Assembly (NCBI RefSeq): GCF_021869535.1
Contig: NW_026262712.1
Location: 110,667,640 to 110,731,639 of the forward strand
Source: Mytilus californianus
Lineage: Eukaryota > Mollusca > Bivalvia > Mytilida > Mytilidae
Length of the DNA stretch: 64,000 nucleotides
Direction: 5' to 3'
Every line of letters begins with the position of its first letter. Position 1 is the stretch's first letter. Position numbers and translations under genes: made by a program. Shown here piece by piece: positions 1 to 10,514 of the stretch. Below the pieces are notes generated by a model. That model did not search any database and was not told where the DNA came from. It saw only the letters and a program-made list of their open reading frames with translations.

Positions 1-2465
1 TATAAAAACGGGGGTTCATTCCTCCTTGCAGAAAATATACACTTCCTATATTCAAATATACAAATACCTTATATTTTTAATTGAGAATGAACACATATAT
101 TTTATTTTAGTTTGCTAAGGTTTTAGAGTTTAAAATGTTACTTATTGTGCCAAGACAACCATTGATAATTGTATCCTAAATCATTGTGGATTATAGATGG
201 TAATTGCACTGATTTTACAAGTAAAATATAGTACCCACTTGAATATAGTTATTTATACAAATTTTATATTTTGTTTGTTCTTTTTAAGAACAAAATAGAT
301 ATATCCTATAATATAATTATTCTTTAATCATTCATCTTTCAGACACAATTTACAAAATAATTGTATGTAGCGTAGATCAAATGTAATAGGTAAAGTATTT
401 AAAATATCATTTATATATCTATTTATTATATATATAAAGATAAAGATATAAATAAATTGAGGACACAAATTGTGAACTGAGTGGTGAATTGAGCTGCACA
501 ATAAAGTGTCTGCTTAATCATCATAATCATGTTAGATAATGAACAACACGACGGGTGCCACATGTGTAGCAGGATCTAATTACCCTTCCAGCACCTGAGT
601 TCATCCCCAGTTTTTGACGGGATTCGGGTTGCTCAGTCTTTAGTTTTCTATATTGTGTTTTGTGTACTGTTGTTTGTTTGTTTGTTTGTTTGTCCTTTTC
701 TTTTTTAGCCATGACGTTGTCAGTTTATTTTCGACTTATGAGTTTGAATGTCCCTTTAGTATCTTTCGCCTCTCTTTTTGTTATTTTATGAGTACTTCTA
801 CTCTTAAGAAAATTGACCAACCTAGCCAATAAATTGATAAAACCAAAGACATGTAGTTATAAATACTTGAAGGAACTACTCTAAAGATTATTCATCTGTC
901 GTCATATTCCATTAAACTGCACTCTTTTTTCTCTTGGAGAGTATTCATAACTCATATGAAGTAAACAACAAAGGAAACCGATTCTTCCGCGCCACACGCA
1001 CCTGGAACAATGTCAGCAGGTAAGCTTGATTTCAAAAGTTTAGAGGTATAAAAATAAGGAGTTTGTATGGGCTAATCATTCAAATCTTGTTCATCAAAGA
1101 TCAACTTTGCCTGATCGAGTTGCAATCTTGGTTAATGCAATTACACAGTTTTTATGACTTAAAGGTGACTTGAAACATACAAAAGTTGTAATTTTGAGTT
1201 TTTCATGAAAATTATTTTGAAGAAGCGGATAAGAGAGTATCATTCTATTATGATCATACATGTTCTGTTACTATCTATTTTCATGTTTTATTACACAACA
1301 ATTTCTAGAGTTTCCCTTTATTCTTTAAAACATTTTAAATTATTACAAAATTGAATAAATCGTAAGAAAATACAAGTAGTCTGTCAAAGCATATTTTATG
1401 GGAGAAGTTATCAACATTTTAATAATCCGTGTTCATGAAATTTAATAATTCCTCCTATTACGCTCTAAAAAATGTCAGTACCTATTATGGTACGTGGAAG
1501 TTGTCGTCAGATGTTCTGGAAGTTCCGCTGATCGTATTTTGCGTTTTTTTTTTGTCAAGTTGCATGATATATTCCCTTGATTCGAGGTGTAAATGTGTTG
1601 TTCTTACTTTCTTAAATTATATGACAATCCCATCGACGTATTTGAGCTCACGCCGTATGAAAGATAAGCCAGTTTACTTGTTTTCCCATATTCCGTCTTA
1701 ACGTGTATATTGTTCTATACCTGTACTTAATGATATTATTTAAAATAAGGTAAACAAATAAGAGACAACAGTTAATAATTTCTCAATGCTCAATACTTGT
1801 AAATTAGGAATATACCAACTAAAACATTATCGATTCATTTGAACTCCAAACGGCGCGAGAACGGGTGCCTCGCCCGAGTTAGCTTCTCCATCTATGCAAG
1901 CCTCTCTCGTCATTCGCAGACTCTTAATGCGTTCTTGTCTGGTGGATTCGAATAAAGTAAAAAGAAATGAAATTGAATTTGATAAAAGAGTATCTACATA
2001 TCTTTTATAAAAAGGAAAATTTTGTTCGGAATTGATTATACATACGGGTGTGGTTACAGATCATTCAATAATCAGAAAAAGACATTCAATCAGAGTTCAA
2101 ATTTAAGTCTTCTTGTTTGAAGCCGAGGATTTGTTTCTATCTAAATCACCACAACGACAGTTTGGAAAGTCTACTTAATTACAAAGGAATAGGTGAGAAT
2201 TCAATGAACTTGAATTCATTCTTAAGCGAGCATGAAGAATTTGACCAAGACGATATCCTACATGATCCTACATAGTAATACATTGGGACCTTACTATTTT
2301 GGGTGCGAATTTGTTTTTTGAATGATGGTAGAAATTCACATGTTTTTAGTCTAAGTTAAGTGTGTTCCATAGTCTTGTTACTGGGATAAAATAATCAGAA
2401 TATGTTGAGTTGTATAATATTATTTCTTTGTCTTGTATAATGGTCATGTCTACTTCCCACCGAAT
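1..2465. other. upstream flank, no supported gene
   Basis: AT-rich with only short spurious frames. About 590-800 matches mussel repeat family R5 (TTTTGACGGGATTCGGGTTG, then TTCGACTTATGAGTTTGAA) and contains a (TTTG)n run at about 665-692. CAATGTCAGCAG|GTAAGC at 1009-1024 looks like a short exon end (see findings). A locally GC-richer patch lies at 1850-1940. Confidence 0.5.
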
Positions 2466-2474
2466 CAGGCATTA

Positions 2475-2745
2475 GTTTGCACCTGTCCTAAGTCAGGAAC
2501 CTGTTGTTCAGTGGTTGCCGTTTGTTGATGTGGTTCTAAAGTGTTTCACGTTTTCTCGTTTATTATATAGATTAGACCGTTGGTTTTACATTAGTCATTT
2601 TGGGGCCCTTTAGAGCTTGCTGTTCGATGTGAGTCAATGCTACGTGTTGAAGGCCGTACTTTGACCTATAATTGTTTACTTTTTACACATTGTGACTTGG
2701 ATGAAGCGTTGTCTCAATGGCACTCATACCACATCTTCTTATTTC
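2475..2745 (+). repeat. mussel dispersed repeat R1, near full length
   Basis: Reads CACCTGTCCTAAGTCAGGAA ... TAGACCGTTGGTTTT ... GGGGCCCTTTAGAGCTTGCT ... CATACCACATCTTCTTAT. The same sequence recurs in the window at 11046, 43645 and, partly, at 13199 and 45950. Confidence 0.85.
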
Positions 2746-2879
2746 TATTCAATCTCTTAAATACTCTGGATTTTTATTATTCAAAATTTTGAGAAACAGA
2801 ATTAATCTTTGATTGTATCGTCTATCAGATCATTTTTCCCATCGAGTTTCCGCATATAAATTATTAATACTTTGTTAGT

Positions 2880-3700
2880 TTAGTACCCCCGTGACGATAC
2901 GCGCCGCATAAAGCTGGATATTTCAAGTTTAGTTATCAAATTCTGATTTTGGGAGTCCCAATCGACATCTGCAAATTCGAGAACTGGACGAATAAATGAT
3001 ATGTACATGTAATATTTTTTAAGTGTAAACCTTTCAAGAACAATTTTCAGTTTCATCATTATATTTATTCCAGGATCCGTTACTGGAGAGAACAAAAGAC
3101 ACCTAGATGTTTGTGTTTACTAACTATTTGTAGGACTTGAGTGTTCATTTTTAATGGAGGATAGCAGGACTATTTAGTTTTTTTTGAAATTATCATACTT
3201 TCAGTCTTTTGGGCATTGAAATTCACAAGCCATTTCTTTGACCAATTATAAATTTTATCTAAATAAATATTAAAAATTGTAGCTGCTTCTGTTGGATTGT
3301 CAACCATAATATATAATGAAGTGTCATCTGCAAATAGTTTAAATTGAGCTTGAATGTCTTCGACAATATCATTTATAAATATCAACAAAAAAAGGAGAGG
3401 GCCCAGAATGGACCCTTGTGGGACGACTGCATTTACAGGTAGCCATTCAGAACTTGAACCGTTAATTACCACCCGCTGGACACAATTTGTCAAATAATTT
3501 TCGAACCACTTTAATAAAGAACCCGATATGCCCGTTTTTTGAAGTTTGAATAGAAGTCCCTTATGCCAGATACGATCAATAGCTTTACTTATGTCACAGA
3601 ATACTACCCTGATTTCTTTACCGCTATCTAACGCTTTTCCAAAATCATTTGAAATATAAAATAATTTTTGTTCCGATTCAACTACAGTTAAGGACGATCA
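2880..3700 (-). pseudogene. non-LTR retrotransposon (LINE) reverse transcriptase remnant
   Basis: Minus-strand translation gives RT motifs in order: VFCDISKAIDRIWHKGLLFK (about 3620-3540), VPQGSILGPLLFL, FADDTSLY (catalytic [Y/F]ADD box, about 3334-3323), then after a broken stretch FIRPVLEFADVDWD (about 3020-2940). The frame is interrupted by stops between 3170 and 3095, and the endonuclease and N-terminal RT are absent. This is a dead 5'-truncated copy; the clade (CR1/Jockey-like) is a guess. Confidence 0.85.
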
Positions 3701-3719
3701 TCACTAAATATTTCCTCTG

Positions 3720-5100
3720 ATATAATTTTCTTATACTTTGCCAAAATGTAGATTTTACATTGTTCTTTTTTTTTAATAAAATAAAAAGAATAGGTCACCG
3801 TGCTATTTTTCAAGCTACAAATTGTGCAAACGCGCCCAACTTTGCTTAGATTATTCACAAAAAAACACTTTTTTTGTGAAAAGGAAGAGGTCTATCAGAC
3901 AGAATTTTGAAATAAAATATGAGAAGATAGGTTTCATGCTATATATGCTTTATATAACTTGTTTTTATTTTTGTAAATAAACAGTTTAACAGTAATTGCC
4001 ATTCTGTCTAAACAATTGCAGGTTTAAGCAAAGAACAAGACCAAATCGTGTAGTGGTATTTTACAATCCAAGATGGCGATATACAGCTATTTTTAAGATG
4101 AAAAAAAAAGATAGAAGATAACAATAGAAATTCAGTTGAATAAAACAGACATTCCCATGTGTAAACAAAACCACAGTCCACAAACAACTAAGTACTTAGA
4201 AAACTCACGAAAACTAAACACAAACTACTAAATCACCGGGGTAAACTAATGTTCTCCGGGAGGGTAAATCAGTTCCTTTTCCATTAGTGACACCCATAGT
4301 GTTGCTCATGCATGGTCAGTAAATATTCGGTAAAATAAGTCGCATAAGTGCTTTACACGTATATAACTATTGCAATGACTGTTAAATTGTCGCCTGAAGG
4401 TATGTTTGAATTTACAAACAATATTTTTTCACAAACAATACAATCTAAGACGTAACAGAAAAGTTTGGTTATTTCGGATTCCATAGAAGATTTTCTTGTG
4501 AAAATCGTGTCTCTTCAATTCAGTCGAGTACAGATCTAAAATCGCTTGCCGTATCATATTATTGAACATCCTTCAACCCGCCTAGCTAACATTACAAATC
4601 TCATATATTATCTCTTCTTGAAATCATTTGAATACTTTTGGATAGAAAACAACCATATATATGTAAATATTTTAGGTTGGTGTAATTATTCTAGGCACAC
4701 CTTAGTAGGAGCATGCCAGTCAAAAACATAATATGTTACATACATTTATCAACAGGTATATAATATTAAAAAATTGGACACATTAATCAACATGGTCTAT
4801 ATCAAGATACACCCACAGGTCAAATCGCTTTACTAAATTATTACAAATTAAAGGAGATATCGGTAACGATGGAGTCATAACATACAGTTTATAACGAAAG
4901 ACAAGCAAGTGTCTTTACAATGTGTCAAGCTCTTATTCTTCTATATTCTAAAAAGTTGTGATGATCTTAAACAGGACTATTAAAGATCTGGCATCAACAC
5001 CAACTTCTAGAAAAAATCAAAACATCAAGATATAACATGAGGAAACCATTGACTAGCTTCTCGACTTGGCCATGGACAAGCCATAAATATATTAGATCGT
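3720..5100. other. AT-rich non-coding flank
   Basis: No credible frame. The only recognisable piece is about 4180-4280, resembling the minus-strand form of family R5 (AAACTAAACACAAACTACTAAATCACC). Confidence 0.4.
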
Positions 5101-5129
5101 TTTATTTTGGGAATATTTTTTTAGGAAAA

Positions 5130-5230
5130 TAAATAAAATAAAATAAAATAAAATAAAATAAAATAAAATAAAATAAAATAAAATAAAATAAAATAAAATG
5201 AAATAAAATGAATAAAATAAAATTAATGAA

Positions 5231-5289
<59 letters not shown>

Positions 5290-5398
5290 AAAAAATAATA
5301 ATTTTTTTTTTTAAAGTAAATGAATAAATAAATAAATAAAATTTAATAAATAGATAAATAAATAGATAAATAATTAATAAATAAATAAATAAATAAAA
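5130..5398. repeat. (AAAAT)n / (AAAT)n microsatellite cluster
   Basis: About 85 bp of AAAAT repeats runs into about 60 bp of AAAT repeats, then further imperfect AAAT/AAAATAGAT runs up to 5398. The apparent minus-strand frame of Leu/Phe/Ile/Tyr is a product of the repeat. Confidence 0.95.
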
Positions 5399-5584
5399 TG
5401 ATGCAGACATTCGAAAATCCTAACATTGTCCCTTACAAACACAACCGACAAATGATATAGAAAGCAAATTAATTATACAAAATATAACAATTTGAATATT
5501 GAAATTTTCAAGAAAAAACGTGCTATACATTTTGAGATTATCCTTAATAAATATGTCAATATGTGACGGATGATTCATCGCCTT

Positions 5585-5830
5585 GCTGGTATCATGGTAG
5601 CGTGCTCGCTCACTTGAGTGCGGGAGGTAGGGGTGCAATCCCAAGCCGGACCAAAGAGTTGAAAATTAGTATTGTGGTATAGAGTAAGAATAATGTGTCC
5701 GGGTAGGGTAACATATTTTCAAGTGGATTTTTATCTTTGTAAAACAAAACGAACTCAGCGTGTCGGTCTACTACAATGCCGGGGTCATACCACATTAATA
5801 GGTCCTGATATACATGTAATATTTTTTACA
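5585..5830 (+). repeat. tRNA-derived SINE S1, degraded copy
   Basis: ATGGTAGCGTGCTCGCTCAC (box A-like), GTGCGGGAGGTAGGGGTGCAATCCC (decayed box B), then ATGTGTCCGGGTAGGGTAACAT and CAGCGTGTCGGTCTACTACAAT. All are shared with the better copy at 48480. Confidence 0.75.
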
Positions 5831-5899
5831 CTGGAGTTAAACACCTATATCCTTCCCCATGATCCAGAGGATTTCAGTGCTGAATATAAATTATTAAGT

Positions 5900-6836
5900 T
5901 ATTGATATAATTTGTTACATGAAGTCCCGTAATGTGTGTATAAATGCTAATATTTTCCTTTCTTTCTATCTTTCAGACAATGGAAAATCATGTTCAAAGG
6001 TTACGTTGGTGCCTCGTTGACGTATACTCCACATTAAGTCATCTATTTTTTTTTCATACATGTAGATATTACAGACAAGAAAATCATCACTTATAATAAA
6101 GACATAATAGAAATTAAAAGTTTTAATTTTCTAAGATTTAATAAAATAAAACATCTTTAACAATTACAGATTATACACTATACCAGTCTTATAATGTCCA
6201 TCATGTCCGATTTTCCATGTTTCTAGAGCTGAATTCCTGTCTATGCTGTTGAAGATTGTTGAAAATTATAATATCCACTAATATATATACAATAGAAAAA
6301 GTTTCATGGTCTAAATAAACAATATCATTTACAAATACATTAAATTGTTTCACATGGTATCAGAGAACGACTAGAATGAATCTGTTCAGATCGGCCTTCC
6401 GGAAATTATACACATATATGACGTCACTCAATTAATGATCTCAAATGAAGTAAACCATAAAGCAAAAAAATGGAAAGTATACTAGCAAGCTAAGTCCTTT
6501 CAATTTGTAACATATTCTGAATAACACAAAAATGCTAACATTATATATGTTTAAAACTATATTAAAAACAAAAGAAAAATGAAACACATAGCAAGAAAAG
6601 AATAGAAAAATATAACAAAATAAATAACAAATAAAATAACCATAAGTGCCTACACACACATATATATATAATAGTTAGAATATTTATATATCTCAATTGT
6701 TGAACGAATATATAAAACGCGTTTTTTTACTTCGACTTGCGCAAAAATAAAATACCATCCGCGGTAAATTGTTCGAAAACAAATACACACTGAGAATAGA
6801 TGATTTGGCTTCCAGATACTCTTTTAGGGAGCTACC
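5900..6836. other. AT-rich non-coding flank
   Basis: Nothing recognised. An (AT)n stretch lies at 6660-6670, and the minus-strand hydrophobic frame near 6441-6659 has no family resemblance. Confidence 0.4.
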
Positions 6837-7108
6837 ATTTGATTTTTATGGGGGGGGACTAGGATGAAATTTGAAAAAAATAGGCAGGACAGGAGTTTTG
6901 AGTAAAAAAAAAAGGCAGGATGAGACACTTTCAAAAAAAAAGTCAGGATGACAATTTAGGTAAAAAAAGTCAGGATAAACTTAAAAAAAAAGGCAAAACC
7001 GAATAGAGTGAAAAATAAAAAGGCAGGACAGAGATTACAACTAAAAAAAAAATGCAGGACAAAATTTTTCATCCTAGCCCCCCCGATAAAAATCAAATGG
7101 TAGCTCCC
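6837..7108. mobile_element. PIF/Harbinger-like MITE, 272 bp
   Basis: Terminal inverted repeats GGGAGCTACCATTTGATTTT and its reverse complement AAAATCAAATGGTAGCTCCC are near perfect for about 30 bp, and the element is flanked by TTA on both sides (6834-6836 and 7109-7111). A TTA duplication is typical of PIF/Harbinger. The interior is a run of AAAAAAAGGCAGGAC-type units about 30 bp apart, with no coding capacity. Confidence 0.85.
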
Positions 7109-7111
7109 TTA

Positions 7112-8204
7112 TAAACAATTTTAAAGTAATTTTTGAATTTGTCCTTTCGTTTTCATCTGTATGCTATGTAGAACATGTTTATTTTTTGGCGGGAACTGAG
7201 GATTTTCCAAGTTATATCTAACTTCTGAAAGCAACAGAGTCAACTAAACATAATTTCACCAAGTTACGAAACTGTGACGATAATATAAACAGAATAGTTC
7301 ACACCAATAGTCATGAATCTAAAATAAATCTGTATCCTTATTTTCGTAATTTGAACAATTGTCTTTCTTGTTTGTAAGAGTTGTGTCTCTTTTCAGAATG
7401 GTATCTTCTATTTTTATATTTCCATATATATGTCAGCTCTCTTTCGGGAAAGAGCGGCATCTACCATTGTTGTACATAGTCATTATTCACAAGTTTTATC
7501 CATAGGATGTTTTACCATGTAGAAAAAGAGTCATTTTACAATATTATATATTAAATACATTTTATTCAACTATATAGATTGACTTAAAATATAAAACAGA
7601 AATTATGTAGATATACTCTATAAACTTTATAAAAAAAGAAGATGCTGGATTTTATTTTGGACTTGGAAAAACGTCAGCAGAAATTATTTTTTTTTATTTA
7701 AAACATTATTGAATTTTCCTTACAACATCTGAATACTCAATCTAGATTTTCACTTAATATAAAATATGACATTGAATATTAAATTAGGTCAAATCAAAGG
7801 TTAAATAAAAAATGTTATAAAATTTCATTATTAATTTAAAATGTTACATATGATAAGTCATTTTATTATTATACTGTTCGTTTGAAATTTCACCAATCCT
7901 ATATCCGAATATATGTAAATACAAAAATTAGAAAACATAATAAAAAAAAATTATATACATATATATTTCATCAAGGAGTAAGACTATACAAATCCTTGAT
8001 TAAATATATGTAAAAAAAAATACATTTGATGGTTTCAACAAATCAATAATGGACATTCAAGTGTAAAATGTTAGCGAGGCAGCAACGTATTAAGTATTAA
8101 GTTGGAATAATTCTATTTTTATGAAAACGAATTAAAATAGTATTAATCGTTATCTTATGATACAAACTGAAGTTATTAAAAATCATTAAGCCATGATAGA
8201 GAAT
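7112..8204. other. AT-rich non-coding flank
   Basis: No gene, RNA or clear repeat seen; runs of A and T only. Confidence 0.4.
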
Positions 8205-8420
8205 TTGAAATAGGAGAGATTATACCAAGAGGACAATAAAAGACCACATGTATATGAAAAACTCAAAACAGCAGAATGAAAAAATAAAAAATAAACGAAC
8301 AGACAACAACATGGCAAAAAATATAGACAAACATATAAACAACACTGAGACCACAAAACACTACCCAGAAAACCTAAGATTGAGCAAAACGAACCCAACT
8401 AAAAGCCAGGTAACTCACGG
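8205..8420 (-). repeat. mussel dispersed repeat R5 (minus orientation)
   Basis: On the minus strand reads TTAGTTGGGTTCGTTTTGCTCAATCTTAGGTTTTCTGGGTAGT and GCCATGTTGTTGTCTG. It resembles copies at 590-800 and 21815-21960. Confidence 0.6.
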
Positions 8421-8429
8421 GTGCTCTTC

Positions 8430-9255
8430 CTGAAAAGGCGCATTACAATTGTGCCAATGCGCCAATTTTTGAAACTTGCCGTATTTTATTTGCTCAAAAA
8501 GGTTATACTTAATTTGCGCCAAAAATCAATGTTGCTTTTTCGCCAATTCACATGTAAAATATAATGGCAACGTTTTCAATATGCAGTGTCCTGAAAAAGA
8601 GGCTTGTATAAGATTTTTTTGTAGAGTATTCCAGGTGTTCGTACACATTTTGAGGAGGCAAGATGGACATTATTCATTTGGAGACAATTAAAGGAAATAC
8701 TTATGTATTTTTTAATGACCACACATATCAGATATAATGTATTTAAAAACAAATACAAGTCGTGTAGATAAACCCTTAACAGCCGCATAGCCAGAAGCAC
8801 AACAGATGTGGGCAGCAAAACAATTATATAAACATTGAATGAACACATACAACCATGGTTTTTACCAGCAGATAGTAGACTATCAGTATTTATAAAGCTA
8901 ATGAGTGTTTAATGTTATCATTTTGGTTTTATGACGAATGTGGTAAATATTTTTATTATTAATGTATTCAAATGAGTTGATATTTTGTAATTTATCCTTT
9001 ATATCTGTCACAAGTATTGCGTTTACCTGTATGACAATACAGAATTAGTATTATACTATCAAAAGTATGTTGTCACACTATTATTAAAATTCCCCTTTCA
9101 AAATATCTTTTATTTATACTTTTTACCAGTATTATTGGCGCAAGTGAAATGTTTAATTTTGTCGCAAATGAAATATTGTTTGTGGCGCAAATGAAATATA
9201 TTTTGGCTCAAATTAAATGCCTATTGGCGCAAAAGCAAAGCCCCGCTCTGGAAGG
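8430..9255. mobile_element. inverted-repeat element with repeated TTGCGCCA motifs
   Basis: The left end (8437-8555) carries several GCGCCA sites spaced by AT-rich spacers (for example ATGCGCCAATTTTT, TTTGCGCCAAAAAT, TTTCGCCAATT). The right end (9125-9240) carries the same motif in the opposite orientation (TTGGCGCAAGTGAAAT, GTGGCGCAAATGAAAT, TTGGCGCAAAAGC). The middle has no transposase. I infer a non-autonomous DNA element; the termini are not exactly fixed. Confidence 0.55.
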
Positions 9256-9725
9256 GTCGACAGTTTTTTTTCTACTATAAACACCCGTCGTGTGACACCT
9301 ATTATAGACATATACTATAATGTAGACTATAAAGTATGTTTTGTGATAATTTTGTTGCAAAAATCTTGAAATCAAATTAGTAAGTGAAAACGTGCAACAG
9401 TAAACAGATTAAAAAAAATCAACGCAATTTTAGTTGCTTTCTTCGGTCTTTTCTTGACTTGATCCTATATAAATTTGATTAAAAGATGTTATTAAAATTT
9501 ATTAAATTAAAAAAAAAAAAAAGACAAGCACCAACCTACACGATTTATCCACCATGACAATTTAAAAATTTTATCTCCATTATTTTTCATCCGCTTATTG
9601 TATGTTCCCATTTATCACATGTTATGATTACAAAATCTTGTCAATGTTTGCATGATAAATAAACAGTTTAACCCATTAAAGCTTATGACAGTCTATGATT
9701 CAATGAAAATCTAAACCTTAGATTG
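9256..9725. other. gap upstream of the RFX6-like gene
   Basis: AT-rich with a poly(A) run near 9510; no repeat or gene recognised. Confidence 0.4.
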
Positions 9726-10052
9726 AACTCCGGTCATGGAAACGTAACGCAATTGGATAATAATGAGAAAAGGGCGGACTTAATCTTATCTGTGTTTGTC
9801 TTTTGTGTTTATTTTGAATTTAGGTTTATATCTCAGGTATCCACACATATTGTATATCATTAAAACAGAAAACAAGGGTATTCTATAGTTTGTTTGTATT
9901 CCACTTCACGCGCCTAATCATAGAAACTATTCCACGTTAAGTAGGTACAGACGCAACGTGATGACGTATTGATAGTTGAAATAAATAAAACAACATATAC
10001 AGATAAAGTTGTATTGTTTATTGTGATGTTTTAATAAAATTCAGAGGAAAAT
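9726..10052 (+). promoter_or_regulatory. candidate proximal promoter / 5' UTR of the RFX6-like gene
   Basis: No gene or repeat is evident here. CCGGTCATGGAAAC (9730-9743) resembles an RFX X-box (GTTRCCATGGYAAC; good right half, poor left half). TGACGTA (9962-9968) resembles a CRE half-site. No clear TATA box can be fixed because the transcription start is unknown. Confidence 0.2.
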
Positions 10053-10278
10053 ATGGATCCAGTTGGTGTTCAGTTTGCACCTATTATGTCAGAAAACCAT
10101 TATGATTTACATGGACCGTTATCCAGTGGGTACACATTTGTTCAACCAAATTTGTGGACTAATCGAGAGGACCGGAATTACGTTCCACCACATCAAAATA
10201 ATGAACATTTATTACGTTCTGGAAATACAGTAGACGACAATGCAAATATTCAAAATAAAATGGACTCCCAAGAAAAAG
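10053..10278 (+). CDS. RFX6: RFX6-like coding exon 1
   Basis: Starts at ATG in AAAATATGG and ends at donor AAAAG|GTAATG, leaving phase 1 (one G carried over). It encodes residues 1-75, an acidic/polar N-terminus ([16 protein letters not shown]...) with no recognised domain, which fits the poorly conserved RFX N-termini. The open frame runs past the donor to 10367, but only the spliced form joins the DNA-binding domain in frame. An AG lies just upstream (TTCAGAGG), so the ATG could sit inside an exon with a 5' noncoding partner. Confidence 0.8.
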
Positions 10279-10461
10279 GTAATGAGTTTAAAATTTCTTA
10301 CAAAGAAAAAAATATCAGCACATGTAAAAACAACATTTTAAGGTATCGTTCTTCAAATGCTGTCTAAATACCGAATTGCGTATAGTTTTTGACAAGGAAA
10401 TATCACCGCCTAAAACATTATTTTTTATTATAATTATTGTTATTTGTAATAAAATTATTGA

Positions 10462-10514
<53 letters not shown>

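Noticed and set aside
5102-5410. Minus-strand frame of Leu/Phe/Ile/Tyr repeats
   Set aside because: Translation of the AAAAT/AAAT microsatellite.
10279-10367. Continuation of the exon 1 frame to a stop at 10367
   Set aside because: A strong donor at 10279 and exact phase joining to exon 2 and the DNA-binding domain make the read-through an intronic tail.
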